From Lingula anatina (lineage: Eukaryota > Brachiopoda > Lingulata > Lingulida > Lingulidae), in the NCBI RefSeq assembly GCF_001039355.2, contig NW_019775702.1:266147-330146 (forward strand): a stretch of DNA of 64,000 bases. Direction: 5' to 3'. The notes below the pieces were generated by a model. That model searched no databases and was not told the DNA's origin. It was given only the letters and a program-made list of their open reading frames with translations. Below, one piece after another: positions 37,011 through 48,700 of this stretch; within the stretch, counting starts at the first letter, position 1, and each line of letters begins with the position of its first letter. The position numbers and the translations under genes are program-made.

Positions 37011-38447
37011 TAACTTGTATATATAGACTCAAACAACAAGTTTCTACGCAGCAAGAAAACTGTGAAATGTACCTTGTATGGACTTCAAGAATATAACATT
37101 TATCTGTGATGGACTCCTTAGCACTTCCTAGGATCCAAAGTGATCTACAGAACATTGTCAAGTAATGAAATACGAGAGGGCTAGCCCTCGTTTTCCAGTG
37201 GCTGTCCTTTGTATTTTATTATAAAAATATTTAAATTATTAAAAAATATATCTAACGTTGTAACTTGAAATGAGGATATAAAGTACAGAGGCTAACAAAA
37301 ATCTAGATTGACATTTACGCGTACCTTAGCCAGTAAATTACTGGTATCTTGGTGAAATACTAGTATATAGTTTAGCCTTCTGTGGCACTAAATAAAACAT
37401 GTTTAATACATATCATGATGTTATGAAAATGTGAGTTTCACTACACGTAGAAGTAAAATGAAAAATGAAGGGAGAACTGATTAAATAAAAGAACAGATAT
37501 CTCTGATCGTTAACACCGGGAAGTACTGAAATGCGTACAAACGTCCTGAATCTGAAACATATCTGAAGGGAAAAATAAGTAAAGAATCTCATCGGTTTAC
37601 TACTGCATGTCAAATTTCAAAAACATAACTGTACAGAGTATATCTTGTGTTCGCGTCTCTCAGGTGTTATAATTTGACGCACGCGTTGGCCCGCGTCATC
37701 TTCATTTCATAGTGTTTGTGTCCAATAATAAGTTGAATGGTAGGAAAAGACAAGCAAAAAGATTTAATTATGTGCGTAATGAAACCAAAAAGTGCACTTC
37801 AAGTTGTGCATTTCGAGTTCCTGATTTTGTTTGTTCACTGACAGGTCTTATGTACCAGGTCGATAGATAAACCAGAATAGGTTTCGTGTTTCACGGCTCT
37901 ACGATTTTGAATATTATGATCTGTAAATTCGATCCTACTTCTTGTGCTGTTAAACTGCATATTAACAAAAAATACTGACGTGAATCGATTTTCGTGGAAA
38001 CTGTTCGTTTTTTAATAGTCAGTTATTAATCTGAGCGTCCCCTCCCATTCAATGTTCTGTCGCAGCTTTCCAATTGCATTAGGGGAAATTTCTTTTGATG
38101 GACTTCTGTGAAGATCTTCGCTTTCACAATAAGGCTTAATTGACTTATTCTTTCCCCAAAGGGACAGACTCATTTCCACTCAGCCAAAATATTTTCTAAA
38201 GAAATCATGGTCGAAGAACCTACTCCGCCCCAGGTTGTGTTCCTTTATGTTAATACACGTAAAGAGGGATACTGGCCTATAATATGCTCAGCCGTTATTA
38301 ATTATTAATCTGCATTGTTCTAATTATCTCCAGTCAAGGGTCTTAAAATTGATGGAAGCTCCAAGCTCCCGGTGATATTAGACTGGTCCTGTATTGATTA
38401 GCAAGCGGGAGTGCTCAAGAGTTGCGGAGAGATTACCTCTGTGTACA
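37011..38447. other. Intergenic region
   Basis: 3' UTR of the His/Pro-rich gene (AATAAA at 37391-37396) and the 5' flank of the Ly6-like gene. I see no other gene or clear repeat. Confidence 0.6.
37391..37396 (+). terminator. Candidate polyadenylation signal
   Basis: AATAAA 381 bp after the stop of the His/Pro-rich gene. Confidence 0.45.
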
Positions 38448-40895
38448 ATGGCAGGAGATGGCAGACGGACCACAACCTGGCTGGCTGCGCTTCTCTTCAT
38501 GGATTTTGTCAAAGGTTTCGCTTTATTTTTCAAGGCTTTCGATGAAATTGTGCTGGGAAAAAAACTCACTTGCATTGAGTGAATTTGTTTTTTGTTGTTT
38601 TTTTTTAAAGTAAAACTGGAGTGTGTTAATGATAGGCCTATGTGAAGCTATTATCGAGTGCAGGTATTTTAGATTGCCGTTTGACCATTCCAGGGGAAAT
38701 TTCTTGTTATAGCTATGTGCATTTAATCCTAAAAAAAGAACTTATTATTAAGATTTAATCGAGTGGTTCATTTTCCAGACGTGACAGCATTCTCGTGTGT
38801 GCAGTGTTCTACCAACAAACCTGACCAAGGCACCAAAAGCTGTAAGGACGGCTTAATCCCCACCCCCTGTTCAGAACGCGGGCTCGACCATTACTGCTTC
38901 ACGGGTTACACCTTAGATGTCAACGGTAAGTGTATGCCTGGTGGACAACAGCATGGGGTTATCGATGTCCAAGAAATACCAGGAAAACTATTAGGAACTA
39001 CAAATATTTGTCATTTGCCCAAGTCACATAATGGTCAATTATTTCAAACGAGGGGACAGATTTTGGTGCGCAAATATAGTCTAAATGGAGTTTAGATTTC
39101 CAACTCTCAGTATTCAAATTCTATTCTGCTAAACAGTCGATAGGGATTAGATTTGCCTCAATTATTTTCACCCTTAACTGGTGTAACTACAGTTGTTTCA
39201 CAGGATTCTGGTTCAACTCATTTCTTGAGTGGGGAAATGCTCTTTCAGGAAAAAATTACAAGAGCGGAATCGGTACAAACTCAAAACAATTATCATCAAT
39301 CTTCTTCTTAATTTATTCATTCATGTATTTGTTTATTTATCGACAGGGTTGTCAACATAACAGTGCTTAAAACTCATTGTAAACATACTAACACCTGAAA
39401 ACAAAGAGAATCGATACTACAAAGCCATAAAAATGAGTTTGCAGCCCTCTGTTGGCATTTTGCCAATTTTGTGAAAGCTACGCAAATCTAAATGTTTTTC
39501 ACAAGTCAGATCACCTCTCAACGTTAAAAAGTAAATTTGAGGTGGGGTGGCGTTGGGTGTACACATGAACACCCACTGCAGGGGCGAATCTGGGATTATT
39601 TGAAGGGGGTCTGTGGATGCGAAGCCGACCCCCCCCCCCCCCCCCAACACTTGGGGGGGGGTTCGGGGCCCAAAATTTTTTTAGTTTTTTNNNNNNNNNN
39701 NNNNNNNNNNNNNNNNNNNNNNNNNNNNNNNNNNNNNNNNNNNNNNNNNNNNNNNNNNNNNNNNNNNNNNNNNNNNNNNNNNNNNNNNNNNNNNNNNNNN
39801 NNNNNNNNNNNNNNNNNNNNNNNNNNNNNNNNNNNNNNNNNNNNNNNNNNNNNNNNNNNNNNNNNNNNNNNNNNNNNNNNNNNNNNNNNNNNNNNNNNNN
39901 NNNNNNNNNNNNNNNNNNNNNNNNNNNNNNNNNNNNNNNNNNNNNNNNNNNNNNNNNNNNNNNNNNNNNNNNNNNNNNNNNNNNNNNNNNNNNNNNNNNN
40001 NNNNNNNNNNNNNNNNNNNNNNNNNNNNNNNNNNNNNNNNNNNNNNNNNNNNNNNNNNNNNNNNNNNNNNNNNNNNNNNNNNNNNNNNNNNNNNNNNNNN
40101 NNNNNNNNNNNNNNNNNNNNNNNNNNNNNNNNNNNNNNNNNNNNNNNNNNNNNNNNNNNNNNNNNNNNNNNNNNNNNNNNNNNNNNNNNNNNNNNNNNNN
40201 NNNNNNNNNNNNNNNNNNNNNNNNNNNNNNNNNNNNNNNNNNNNNNNNNNNNNNNNNNNNNNNNNNNNNNNNNNNNNNNNNNNNNNNNNNNNNNNNNNNN
40301 NNNNNNNNNNNNNNNNNNNNNNNNNNNNNNNNNCCCCCCCCCCCCCCCCCAACACTTGGCGTGGGGTTCGGGGCCCAAAATTATTTTAGTATTTTCGAAG
40401 GCGAACGGTGGCATTTGGTTCGGTTTAGAACTGTGATACAGCAAGTCAAAATTCAAATTTCAAGAGGGGACCAGAAATCGAAGGGGGGGGGGGGGGTCAG
40501 TACAGTACAGACTCCAATAAATTCACCTTGTCGTTATTTCCGTTACAGACTCGCTGCTTCACGTCCACCGTGGCTGCACGCCCGTCTCTCTGCATGGCTG
40601 TATGGAGGTTCTTCCTTTACCACACCAATCACAGCATCGCCCTGTCAAGAAGTCGGAAAAATTCCTACTCATGAAAGAAAGGGGCGACTTCTTTGAAAAT
40701 GCCACGCTGGCAGACGACCACTTGAAATCTGACAGTTACCATGGTAAATCCACAGGAGAAGTGACTTGCTATGAATCCTGCCAGCTGGATGGCTGTAACC
40801 ATGGTACCAGTGTTCATTCAGACCTCGGAAATGTAGCTAGTATCACAATTACCATAATAGCGTTCATGCTAATACGAATAAACAAATATATTTGA
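38448..40895 (+). CDS. Ly6/uPAR-like (three-finger) GPI-anchored protein
   Basis: Three exons with matching phase 1, 38448-38514, 38779-38925 and 40549-40895, encode 186 aa. Exon 1 is a signal peptide (TWLAALLFMDFVKG). The mature part begins near FSCVQC and has ten cysteines in a Ly6-like order: CxxC, single Cys in KSCKDG, TPCSE and HYCFTG, then RGCTP, HGCME, VTCYESC and the closing GCN. Ten cysteines allow the five disulfides of a three-finger fold. The C-terminus is hydrophobic (VASITITIIAFMLIRI), as expected for GPI attachment at the cell surface. A basic insert of about 45 residues before the last cysteines makes it longer than a minimal Ly6 domain. The closest named relative is unknown to me. 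Intron 2 contains a 643-bp gap, so a missing exon cannot be excluded. Confidence 0.75.
39629..40402. repeat. Gap of 643 N flanked by near-identical poly-C repeat units
   Basis: The N run is 39691-40333. Just left of it is poly-C, then AACACTTGGG and GTTCGGGGCCCAAAATT. Just right of it, poly-C, AACACTTGGC and GTTCGGGGCCCAAAATT again. The gap therefore falls inside a tandem or dispersed repeat whose homopolymers probably broke the assembly. All long frames crossing it are meaningless. Confidence 0.95.
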
Positions 40896-41853
40896 ACATT
40901 TATCCAATTTGTTAGGGTGACAAATCCCCAAGGTGACTTTATTTAAAGTTAGCATTCTAAAAATTATAAAAGAACATCAACTTCTCTATAACATTCCATA
41001 ACTAAAAAATACACTCAGAGAGTGCAGATCTACAACAAGTTCAGTCATCATTATCCGTTTATTAATCCACTAATCAACTTAATTCACACAAGTATCCCTA
41101 AAATCTAGTCTAACTCAGACATAGGCCTATCCTGAAAATTTCTCCAAAATTTATCAACTTTTTTTATTAATTTCTCCAATAGTCTATATAACTAACGAAT
41201 GGATCACCACCAGAATATTATCTTTCATTACTCGTTTCTGAAAAATGCCAAAATTCATTTTCAGCTTTTTCCATGTTGCTATCAGTAAAAATGGGACTTA
41301 AAACAACCTCCTTGGTGAAGGTGCATGCAAGTGGTCAAAAGCATATGCTGGTTTTATTGAATTCAGGATAAAGAAAGGTTCGAGACGTGTATTCATCCAT
41401 ACATGCCATTTTAAACACTGGATGTCACCAACAGCAAGATTAATTTTTGGCACCAAATCTCCAAAGGGGTTCTGAAAAATTGATGTGTGATTAGAAACAA
41501 AAGCTTAAGACACATTGTTGCTCTTGTACTAAGGCAAAGTATTTATTAAAACATTCTTCAATGACAGTTAAAATTGTACATATCCATGGCATTATTGTCC
41601 AATTTATGCAAATGAGATATATAAGCAGTGTAGATCAACTGGATTAGATCAATTAAACACCTTTTATCTAATCTACATTCCACAACTCAACACCACTATC
41701 CAGAATCAGTTCATCATTGTCTATCTACACAGGTAAAATGCATTACAAGCTAAAATGTATCCAACACGTTTAAAACAGTCCAGCTGCTGCTACCCCCCCC
41801 CCCCCAAAAAAAAAAAAAAGAAAAAAATTGCTCTTCCCTTGTGGAACTAACAC
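40896..41853. other. Intergenic region
   Basis: It holds the converging 3' ends of the Ly6-like and H1 genes. A poly-C then poly-A tract lies at about 41794-41827. There is a short TAGATCAACTGGATTAGATC repeat-like stretch near 41630. No gene is supported. Confidence 0.6.
41542..41547 (-). terminator. Candidate polyadenylation signal, histone H1
   Basis: AATAAA on the minus strand, about 310 bp beyond the H1 stop. No histone 3' stem-loop is visible between the stop and this point. Confidence 0.4.
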
Positions 41854-42895
41854 CTAAGCCTTCTTCACCTTGGGTTTCTTTTCTTTACTCTGAAAAATAA
41901 ATACAATAACTTCTTAATTATAAACAGCCAGGAAAGGAGTATAGGTATTTTAAAAGGGCAAATTATTCGCGCAAAATGTGCAAGATGAGCTCACTATCAT
42001 TAAAGATATAATATGTCCAAACAAGTTTTCCAGCTCGTATCTTGGACTGGAAATCGCCCTGGCTGAACAATATTCATTATCAACTCTCTACAGTGAAACT
42101 ATGTATGATCTTGCACTTCAGTTTTTCAACTACTATATCATACATCTCGTCAGGTATTTATGCATGTGTAGTTCTTAATTACTGCCTATTGTTTAGATGC
42201 CATTTTACCTTTGAGTCGAGTTTTTGTCCCGTGGATATCTTGGGTTTGGCAGGGGACTTCGTCTTTTTTGTTGGCTTTTGGGTTTTCTTTTGGTCAGAGT
42301 CCATCTTCGTCTTTGTTTTGCTGACCTTCTTCTTGGGGGATTCTTCGCTACTAGTTTTCTTTTTGGGTTTAGGCGATTTATCAGTGTCGCTTACTTTTTT
42401 CTTAATTTTTACAGATTTCCCGTCCTTGGTTTTGGAAGATTTTTCTTCTGATTTGCTGGAAGATTTAACCTTTTTGGATTTTTCGGCTGCCGCCTTTTCT
42501 TTCTTCTTCTCAGCCTCTTTAACTTTCTTTTCTTTTGCCTTTCTTTCCTTCTCAATTTGCAGTTTATTTAGTTTGTACCTGCCGCTTAGTCCTGCCTTGT
42601 TTCCCTCAGCTTCTATGTGTTTTTTTGGTCGGATAAGAATTCCTTCAGCAATCCCTTTCTCTAGCGCTTTACGGAGCCGAGTTCGCACCATATTTGGGTC
42701 GACTTGGTATTTCTCCACCAAAAAATTCTTCATGGCGGGAACCGATGACCCTTTGGCGCCATCATCGAGTGTGGTAATGGCATCCACTACCATAGACAGA
42801 GTACTGGGGCCGCTTGCCGCGGGAGCAAACTTTTTCTTCAACTTGGCCGCCGTCTTGACGGGACTTGGGGAAGCAGAATTGTCAGAGTCACCCAT
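41854..42895 (-). CDS. Linker histone H1 (intron-containing, polyadenylated type)
   Basis: Binds nucleosome linker DNA and compacts chromatin. Exon 1 is 42895-42209 and exon 2 is 41889-41854. The join is in phase 0 (LDSK, then SKEKKPKVKKA and stop), giving 240 aa. The first ATG is at 42895 (MGDSDNSASPSP); the open frame upstream has none. Residues from about 31 to 112 form the winged-helix H15 domain: STLSMVVDAITTL, SSVPAMKNFLVEKY, VRTRLRKALEKGI and LSGRYKLNK. The tail of about 125 residues is extremely Lys/Ser/Pro-rich, with SPKK- and SPAK-type phosphorylation sites. An intron and the lack of a 3' stem-loop argue for a replacement-type, replication-independent variant. It diverges from the RasGEF gene; the CpG-rich stretch at 42990-43032 is the likely shared promoter. 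Confidence 0.9.
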
Positions 42896-43056
42896 TGAAA
42901 AAGTGATTTGATTCTGCTGGCATGAAAAGCTCCACGTCACTTGATCAGGTTGAACAGACTGACACGAGGGTAGAGAAGTTGTCAAATTTATATTACGCGC
43001 GCGGACCTTGCTGAAAACACACCTTTTCGCGCGTTAGATACAAGTACTCATTGCTA
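42896..43056. promoter_or_regulatory. Likely promoter region between H1 and the RasGEF gene
   Basis: This is a short region upstream of the H1 ATG with local CpG clusters (TTACGCGCGCGGACC near 42993, TTTTCGCGCGTTAG near 43023), unlike the AT-rich surroundings. The 5' noncoding exon of the RasGEF gene begins somewhere downstream. Function is inferred from position and composition. Confidence 0.4.
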
Positions 43057-45725
43057 TGCGGCCATTTTTCGAAGAGTTCATGATATCGGTGTTCTTTATT
43101 GATAGCTGAAACAACAATGGATGCATTAATAACAGAAGGGTGTAACTGCATTTCGAAATTCGATTTAAAAAAAGGCGGTTGTCGGTCTTTTGTAAAAGCT
43201 TGTCTTGGTCATAGGACCTTCGTACTAGATGATGCTGCCATCTATGGTCACCGCGAATTGACGTCATAAGAGGACTGCTTGAAGTCCATGCCTGTTCTTG
43301 GAAATGGAAAGAAACATCATGTAAACGCCAGCTCTCTGTTTCAGAATATTGGGAATATGTATTCTCTTTAGGTGAGTAATATATTTGTTTTTATATATTG
43401 TTTATTTGACACATACATATAATGTTAGATCGGCAGTCTAGACTCTAGTAGTATTTTTTTACCTTTAATTTATTGAAAAATAATGTAGAATACTGGCATA
43501 TTAAGTTGTGTAGTTATCATTTATGTCAGATGTGAAATGGGCTGCGCCATCAGGCTCTATCCAGCTGCAATTATCCCCCTGGGCTAATAAAAAAGTTAAA
43601 ATTTTTACATAACTCTGTTATGAAGAAGATTTACAGATTAAGGTCACATGATGGGCCAAGAAACAAATCTAGAGTGCTTGGGGATAACTTCTCATCTCCA
43701 CCTAAAATTTTCTATTCTCACATGTTCCAGAACAATTCTTTAAAGATATACATCATGTTTAAAACACCGTGAATTTGAATTGTTTCACTGTATGTCAATT
43801 TGAAATGGAAGAAATGACAATCTTTTGTTTCCTCCAGGTGAGAGCTGTACAGTGTAGGAGCTGTGTGTATACGTGAGCTAGGTCAGACTAGTGTGAGCAG
43901 AGATGAACAGCCTGTGGCATTTCAAGCCAGGGGTGATGTACAGGCTGCTCAAGTCCCCCGAGTATGTGGAGTTCAGAAAGGTCATTGTTCTCCAGGAGGC
44001 ACGCTTCATGGAAATCACAGAAGAGGGTGAGGGGATCAGAAGTGTTCATCTCGCTCTCACAGCTGACACCTTGTTTATTGCAGAAAAATGTCTTCCTGAC
44101 TATGTAAAGCAGCCAGAGGTATGGACAGAGTCAGATCCTGAGTTAGAAGGAGTGGAGTTGATAAGTATTCTGCCACTAGATGCCTCAGATATTGTTGTGC
44201 AAGATGACAGGAAGTATAAGCGGATCCATGTAGACCTACCTAATGGCACAGCCCGTCATTATGAATATGCAGAAACGGTTCGCTCAGAAAGGATCTGGAA
44301 AAGTTGGGTCCAGGATGTCGCTGTGCTGAACAGACAGCAGACTGAAGATGCTGAAAGCCATGTGAACCTCACTGTTATTAGGGTAACTACNTGCGGCCAT
44401 TTTTCGAAGAGTTCATGATATCGGTGTTCTTTATTGATAGCTGAAACAACAATGGATGCATTAATAACAGAAGGGTGTAACTGCATTTCGAAATTCGATT
44501 TAAAAAAAGGCGGTTGTCGGTCTTTTGTAAAAGCTTGTCTTGGTCATAGGACCTTCGTACTAGGTGATGCTGCCATCTATGGTCACCGCGAATTGACGTC
44601 ATAAGAGGACTGCTTGAAGTCCATGCCTGTTCTTGGAAATGGAAAGAAACATCATGTAAACGCCAGCTCTCTGTTTCAGAATATTGGGAATATGTATTCT
44701 CTTTAGGTGAGTAATATATTTGTTTTTATATATTGTTTATTTGACACATACATATAATGTTAGATCGGCAGTCTAGACTCTAGTAGTATTTTTTTACCTT
44801 TAATTTATTGAAAAATAATGTAGAATACTGGCATATTAAGTTGTGTAGTTATCATTTATGTCAGATGTGAAATGGGCTGCGCCATCAGGCTCTATCCAGC
44901 TGCAATTATCCCCCTGGGCTAATAAAAAAGTTAAAATTTTTACATAACTCTGTTATGAAGAAGATTTACAGATTAAGGTCACATGATGGGCCAAGAAACA
45001 AATCTAGAGTGCTTGGGGATAACTTCTCATCTCCACCTAAAATTTTCTATTCTCACATGTTCCAGAACAATTCTTTAAAGATATACATCATGTTTAAAAC
45101 ACCGTGAATTTGAATTGTTTCACTGTATGTCAATTTGAAATGGAAGAAATGACAATCTTTTGTTTCCTCCAGGTGAGAGCTGTACAGTGTAGGAGCTGTG
45201 TGTATACGTGAGCTAGGTCAGACTAGTGTGAGCAGAGATGAACAGCCTGTGGCATTTCAAGCCAGGGGTGATGTACAGGCTGCTCAAGTCCCCCGAGTAT
45301 GTGGAGTTCAGAAAGGTCATTGTTCTCCAGGAGGCACGCTTCATGGAAATCACAGAAGAGGGTGAGGGGATCAGAAGTGTTCATCTCGCTCTCACAGCTG
45401 ACACCTTGTTTATTGCAGAAAAATGTCTTCCTGACTATGTAAAGCAGCCAGAGGTATGGACAGAGTCAGATCCTGAGTTAGAAGGAGTGGAGTTGATAAG
45501 TATTCTGCCACTAGATGCCTCAGATATTGTTGTGCAAGATGACAGGAAGTATAAGCGGATCCATGTAGACCTACCTAATGGCACAGCCCGTCATTATGAA
45601 TATGCAGAAACGGTTCGCTCAGAAAGGATCTGGAAAAGTTGGGTCCAGGATGTCGCTGTGCTGAACAGACAGCAGACTGAAGATGCTGAAAGCCATGTGA
45701 ACCTCACTGTTATTAGGGTAACTAC
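43057..45725. repeat. 1,334-bp direct duplication with a single N at the junction
   Basis: Bases 43057-44390 and 44392-45725 align at a constant offset of 1,335 with one noticed difference (CTAGATGATG near 43228 against CTAGGTGATG near 44563). The only base between the copies is N at 44391, which falls inside a coding exon. As with the DHDH duplication, this looks like an uncollapsed overlap, here perhaps of two alleles. Confidence 0.95.
43903..44390 (+). pseudogene. Duplicate truncated first coding exon of the RasGEF gene (likely artefact)
   Basis: Encodes the same first 162 residues as the complete copy at 45238, then runs through the N at 44391 into noncoding sequence and stops. Its 5' noncoding exon with donor TTTAG/GTGAGT is also duplicated. 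Confidence 0.85.
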
Positions 45726-48700
45726 TACAAAGTATGTCTCCTCATCAGAGTCTTCAGATGAAGATGAAGAAGAGCCTTCCAGAGCCCAGAGACGTAGAGA
45801 TTTTTTAGGAGCAGGCTCTGCTTCTGCTGCAGCTGTTGTTGCCCCAGACATAAACACCATCATGGCAGGAGCAGGAAGCCGAAGCAGAACCAGCACAACA
45901 GCGAAGACACTCACAATGAGGAACACCCACCGGAAGACAACACAGCAGATATCATCTGAGAGGGAAATAGATTCCTCCAGCCTGCAGCCAGTCAAATGTT
46001 TAGTGGAAAAATACAATGGTTTTGCTGACAGGGAAAGTAAATTTGCCACTGAAAAGAGCTCATTTTCACGATTCCTCTCAAAAGCTGCATATCAATTGTC
46101 TCAAGTGCCGACAATGTTCAGTAAAAAAGATATTGACTCTGTAAGCACAATTCCACTACCTGAGATTTGCAATGATATCAAAGAAGTAGAAACACCTGAT
46201 CCACTGTTATCACATGATTCTGAAAAGTTTAAAAATCAGAAAGACAAAAGTGTCTCAAACCTAAAGCTTTTAGAAGATAGTTTAAAAGAAAAATTAGTGG
46301 ATAAAATGAATGCCAGAGCTGAAGATGAAGGTGCCTTGTGTCTACCTGATCTGCTGAATTCTACTGGTTTATACTCCCCCAATACCTCAGACACCCTCAC
46401 CCCTCACGGGTCTCAGTCCGACTGCAGTGTGCTGGCCAAGTACCAGAGACAAGAGGGTCACAGGGGGTTGGGGTACCACATGGACAGGACACAGCTCCTA
46501 CGCATGCTGTCTGTGCCCACAGTGCTGAAAGGAGGGGCAAGTTTTCTGGAGGATTACTACAGGTACGTTCTGCTGTTAGGGTTGGAGAGATTGTGGTCTG
46601 CTTTAGTGACCTGTTTATATAGGGGTTGACTGAAATTTTTGATCTTTTTATATCTATTAGAATCTTAAAGCATCATACTGAAAAAAAAACAACATTTTCT
46701 AGAAAGAAAGATTTTGTTTATATTGTTGGCTGGTTTTTATAGGGTATTGGGGGTAAGTGTTGACTTAAAAATTAGGTCTTTTGATCCCTGGCTGACCTTC
46801 CATTGTTAGGGAACTTTCTTTTCCAATAGCAGTATGATTTTTATTAAATTCAGTAAGGAGTACTGAAATGTTACATTGTCTATTGTTATTTAAAATCTCC
46901 ATTTGCTATCTTTTATTTATCCTTTAAAATTCAGACCATTTGCTAAAATATTTTGTCTAAAAGGAGATAATTTAGAGCTAGCATGTATAATTTGAAATCC
47001 ACGAAATATAAATAGGTTATTCAAGTAGCTTACCTGTATTATAACAGTTGTTTGAGTTGAAACTGTTTAATTCATGACTTCTGACCCTCTTTTCCTAGAA
47101 ACAAAGATGAAGTTTCTGCTGAGAGATGTAAACGGAAGAAGTTGTCAGCGTCATTAAGTTTGAAATCCTTATTTCCTAAGTTGACAAAAGAAGAGAGACA
47201 TTTTAAGGCCGAGGCATGTATGCAAGCATAAAGAGAGGGAGGAGGTGGTGGTGGTGGGGGTGGGGGGGGGGGGGGGGTAGATGGCCTTATATTACATAAC
47301 ATTTTAAGCTCTTCTGATTCCTCTTTGTTTTTAGATACATGTTTGAATTAGGTTTCTGTTGAGATAACTTTATGATGTAATTTAAACATACTTGAAACGT
47401 GACTCTCACTCTCATGTAATTGAAGGTAATTTTTTAAGCTTAGAAAAAAAGGTGAAAGATAACATTATCCATTGTTTTTATCAGTGAGATGTTTAAGTAA
47501 GTGGCTTATTTGTCTTAACTCGCCCTTTAGGGATCAAGTGAACAGTGACGCAGATCGCTTTGAGTAAAACAATAAGATGATCACATTTCTTGTTAATGGC
47601 ATTGCCAGGTTGACTTGTTCACGTGTTTTCTTCTTCTTTAATGTCAATAGATACACCAGTTAAGGAGTAAGAGTGATTTGAACTTTACCATTAACCAAGC
47701 TGGAAGGATGATAGAAGGAGAGTGCCTGATGTCTTCCCATGCTTTAAGGTATGTGTGTGCGTGTTTATGTGTGTTCACATGTATGTGATGGTGGATAGGA
47801 CCAATCGGCACGGGTGTATGTATTAAAATGAGGTATTGGACAAAAATATAATTTAAAAAATTTTATCAAATTGCTTTGTGTGCTGATGAATTCTCTTGCT
47901 TGTTTATTTATCAGTTCATTCATATATTTTCTTGTTCATTTATTTATTTATATATATTTATTTAGTAGACTATTTAACTTCACTACATGTGTATTTATTT
48001 ACAGACTAAATTTAAACTACTAAAACACCATGTGTTTTAAACATTATATCTTTTAATCTATATGTGACGTGACCGTAGATGTTTTTTTACCAGACCACAC
48101 ATGGCTTTGGTCCTTGTGTTAATCCTCATAGGGAAAAAGAAATCAATTTCTCAGATATTGTGGAAAGACTGTTGAAAAAACATTATGTCCCATGATATTA
48201 TTAATTCAATTGTTGCTCTTATTTGTGGTACCAATACCAAAGGGTATATTGGCTTTAAGGGCAAACTTGCAAAATTAGCAGTATATTTGTTACACGTTAA
48301 ATATCCATTTAAAAAGATGAACAATTTTTTGTCATGCAACCAAAAGTTTTGAGTTTATAAATTTGCATGTCATAGCTTATGAAAAATCCAAGAATTTGCA
48401 GAGCAGAGTGAGAGTGGAAAGTTATTAGCCTGGCTTGATGTGGTCAAGGATGGAAAAATTGTGATAGAAAATAATTAGAGAGTGGGTGGGGCAAGTGCAG
48501 ATTATTTTCCTGGCATCTAATTAACACACTGTGTTGGCACACATTCACATGGTAGTAAAGAATGAAGCACTGAATGTTGAGTGTTATTACACCAGTGTCC
48601 TACTAAGGACACATCAAAGATGATACCCATGCTAATTAATATACTGTTGCAGTGCAGTATAGTGTAGATTAACCCAAGTAATGTGACTTCAGTTTTGTGT

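Noticed and set aside
39537-40696. Long frames of up to 359 codons on both strands
   Set aside because: They exist only because the N run is translated as X; the ends are poly-Pro or poly-Gly from homopolymers.
42042-42911. Open frame of 289 codons on the plus strand
   Set aside because: It is the antisense shadow of the Lys-rich H1 exon, giving Phe/Ser/Leu-rich translation with no family features.
45594-46049. Minus-strand frame of 151 codons
   Set aside because: Shadow of the RasGEF first coding exon.
47072-47302. Poly-Pro frame on the minus strand
   Set aside because: Complement of the poly-G tract; the opposite strand is a RasGEF exon.
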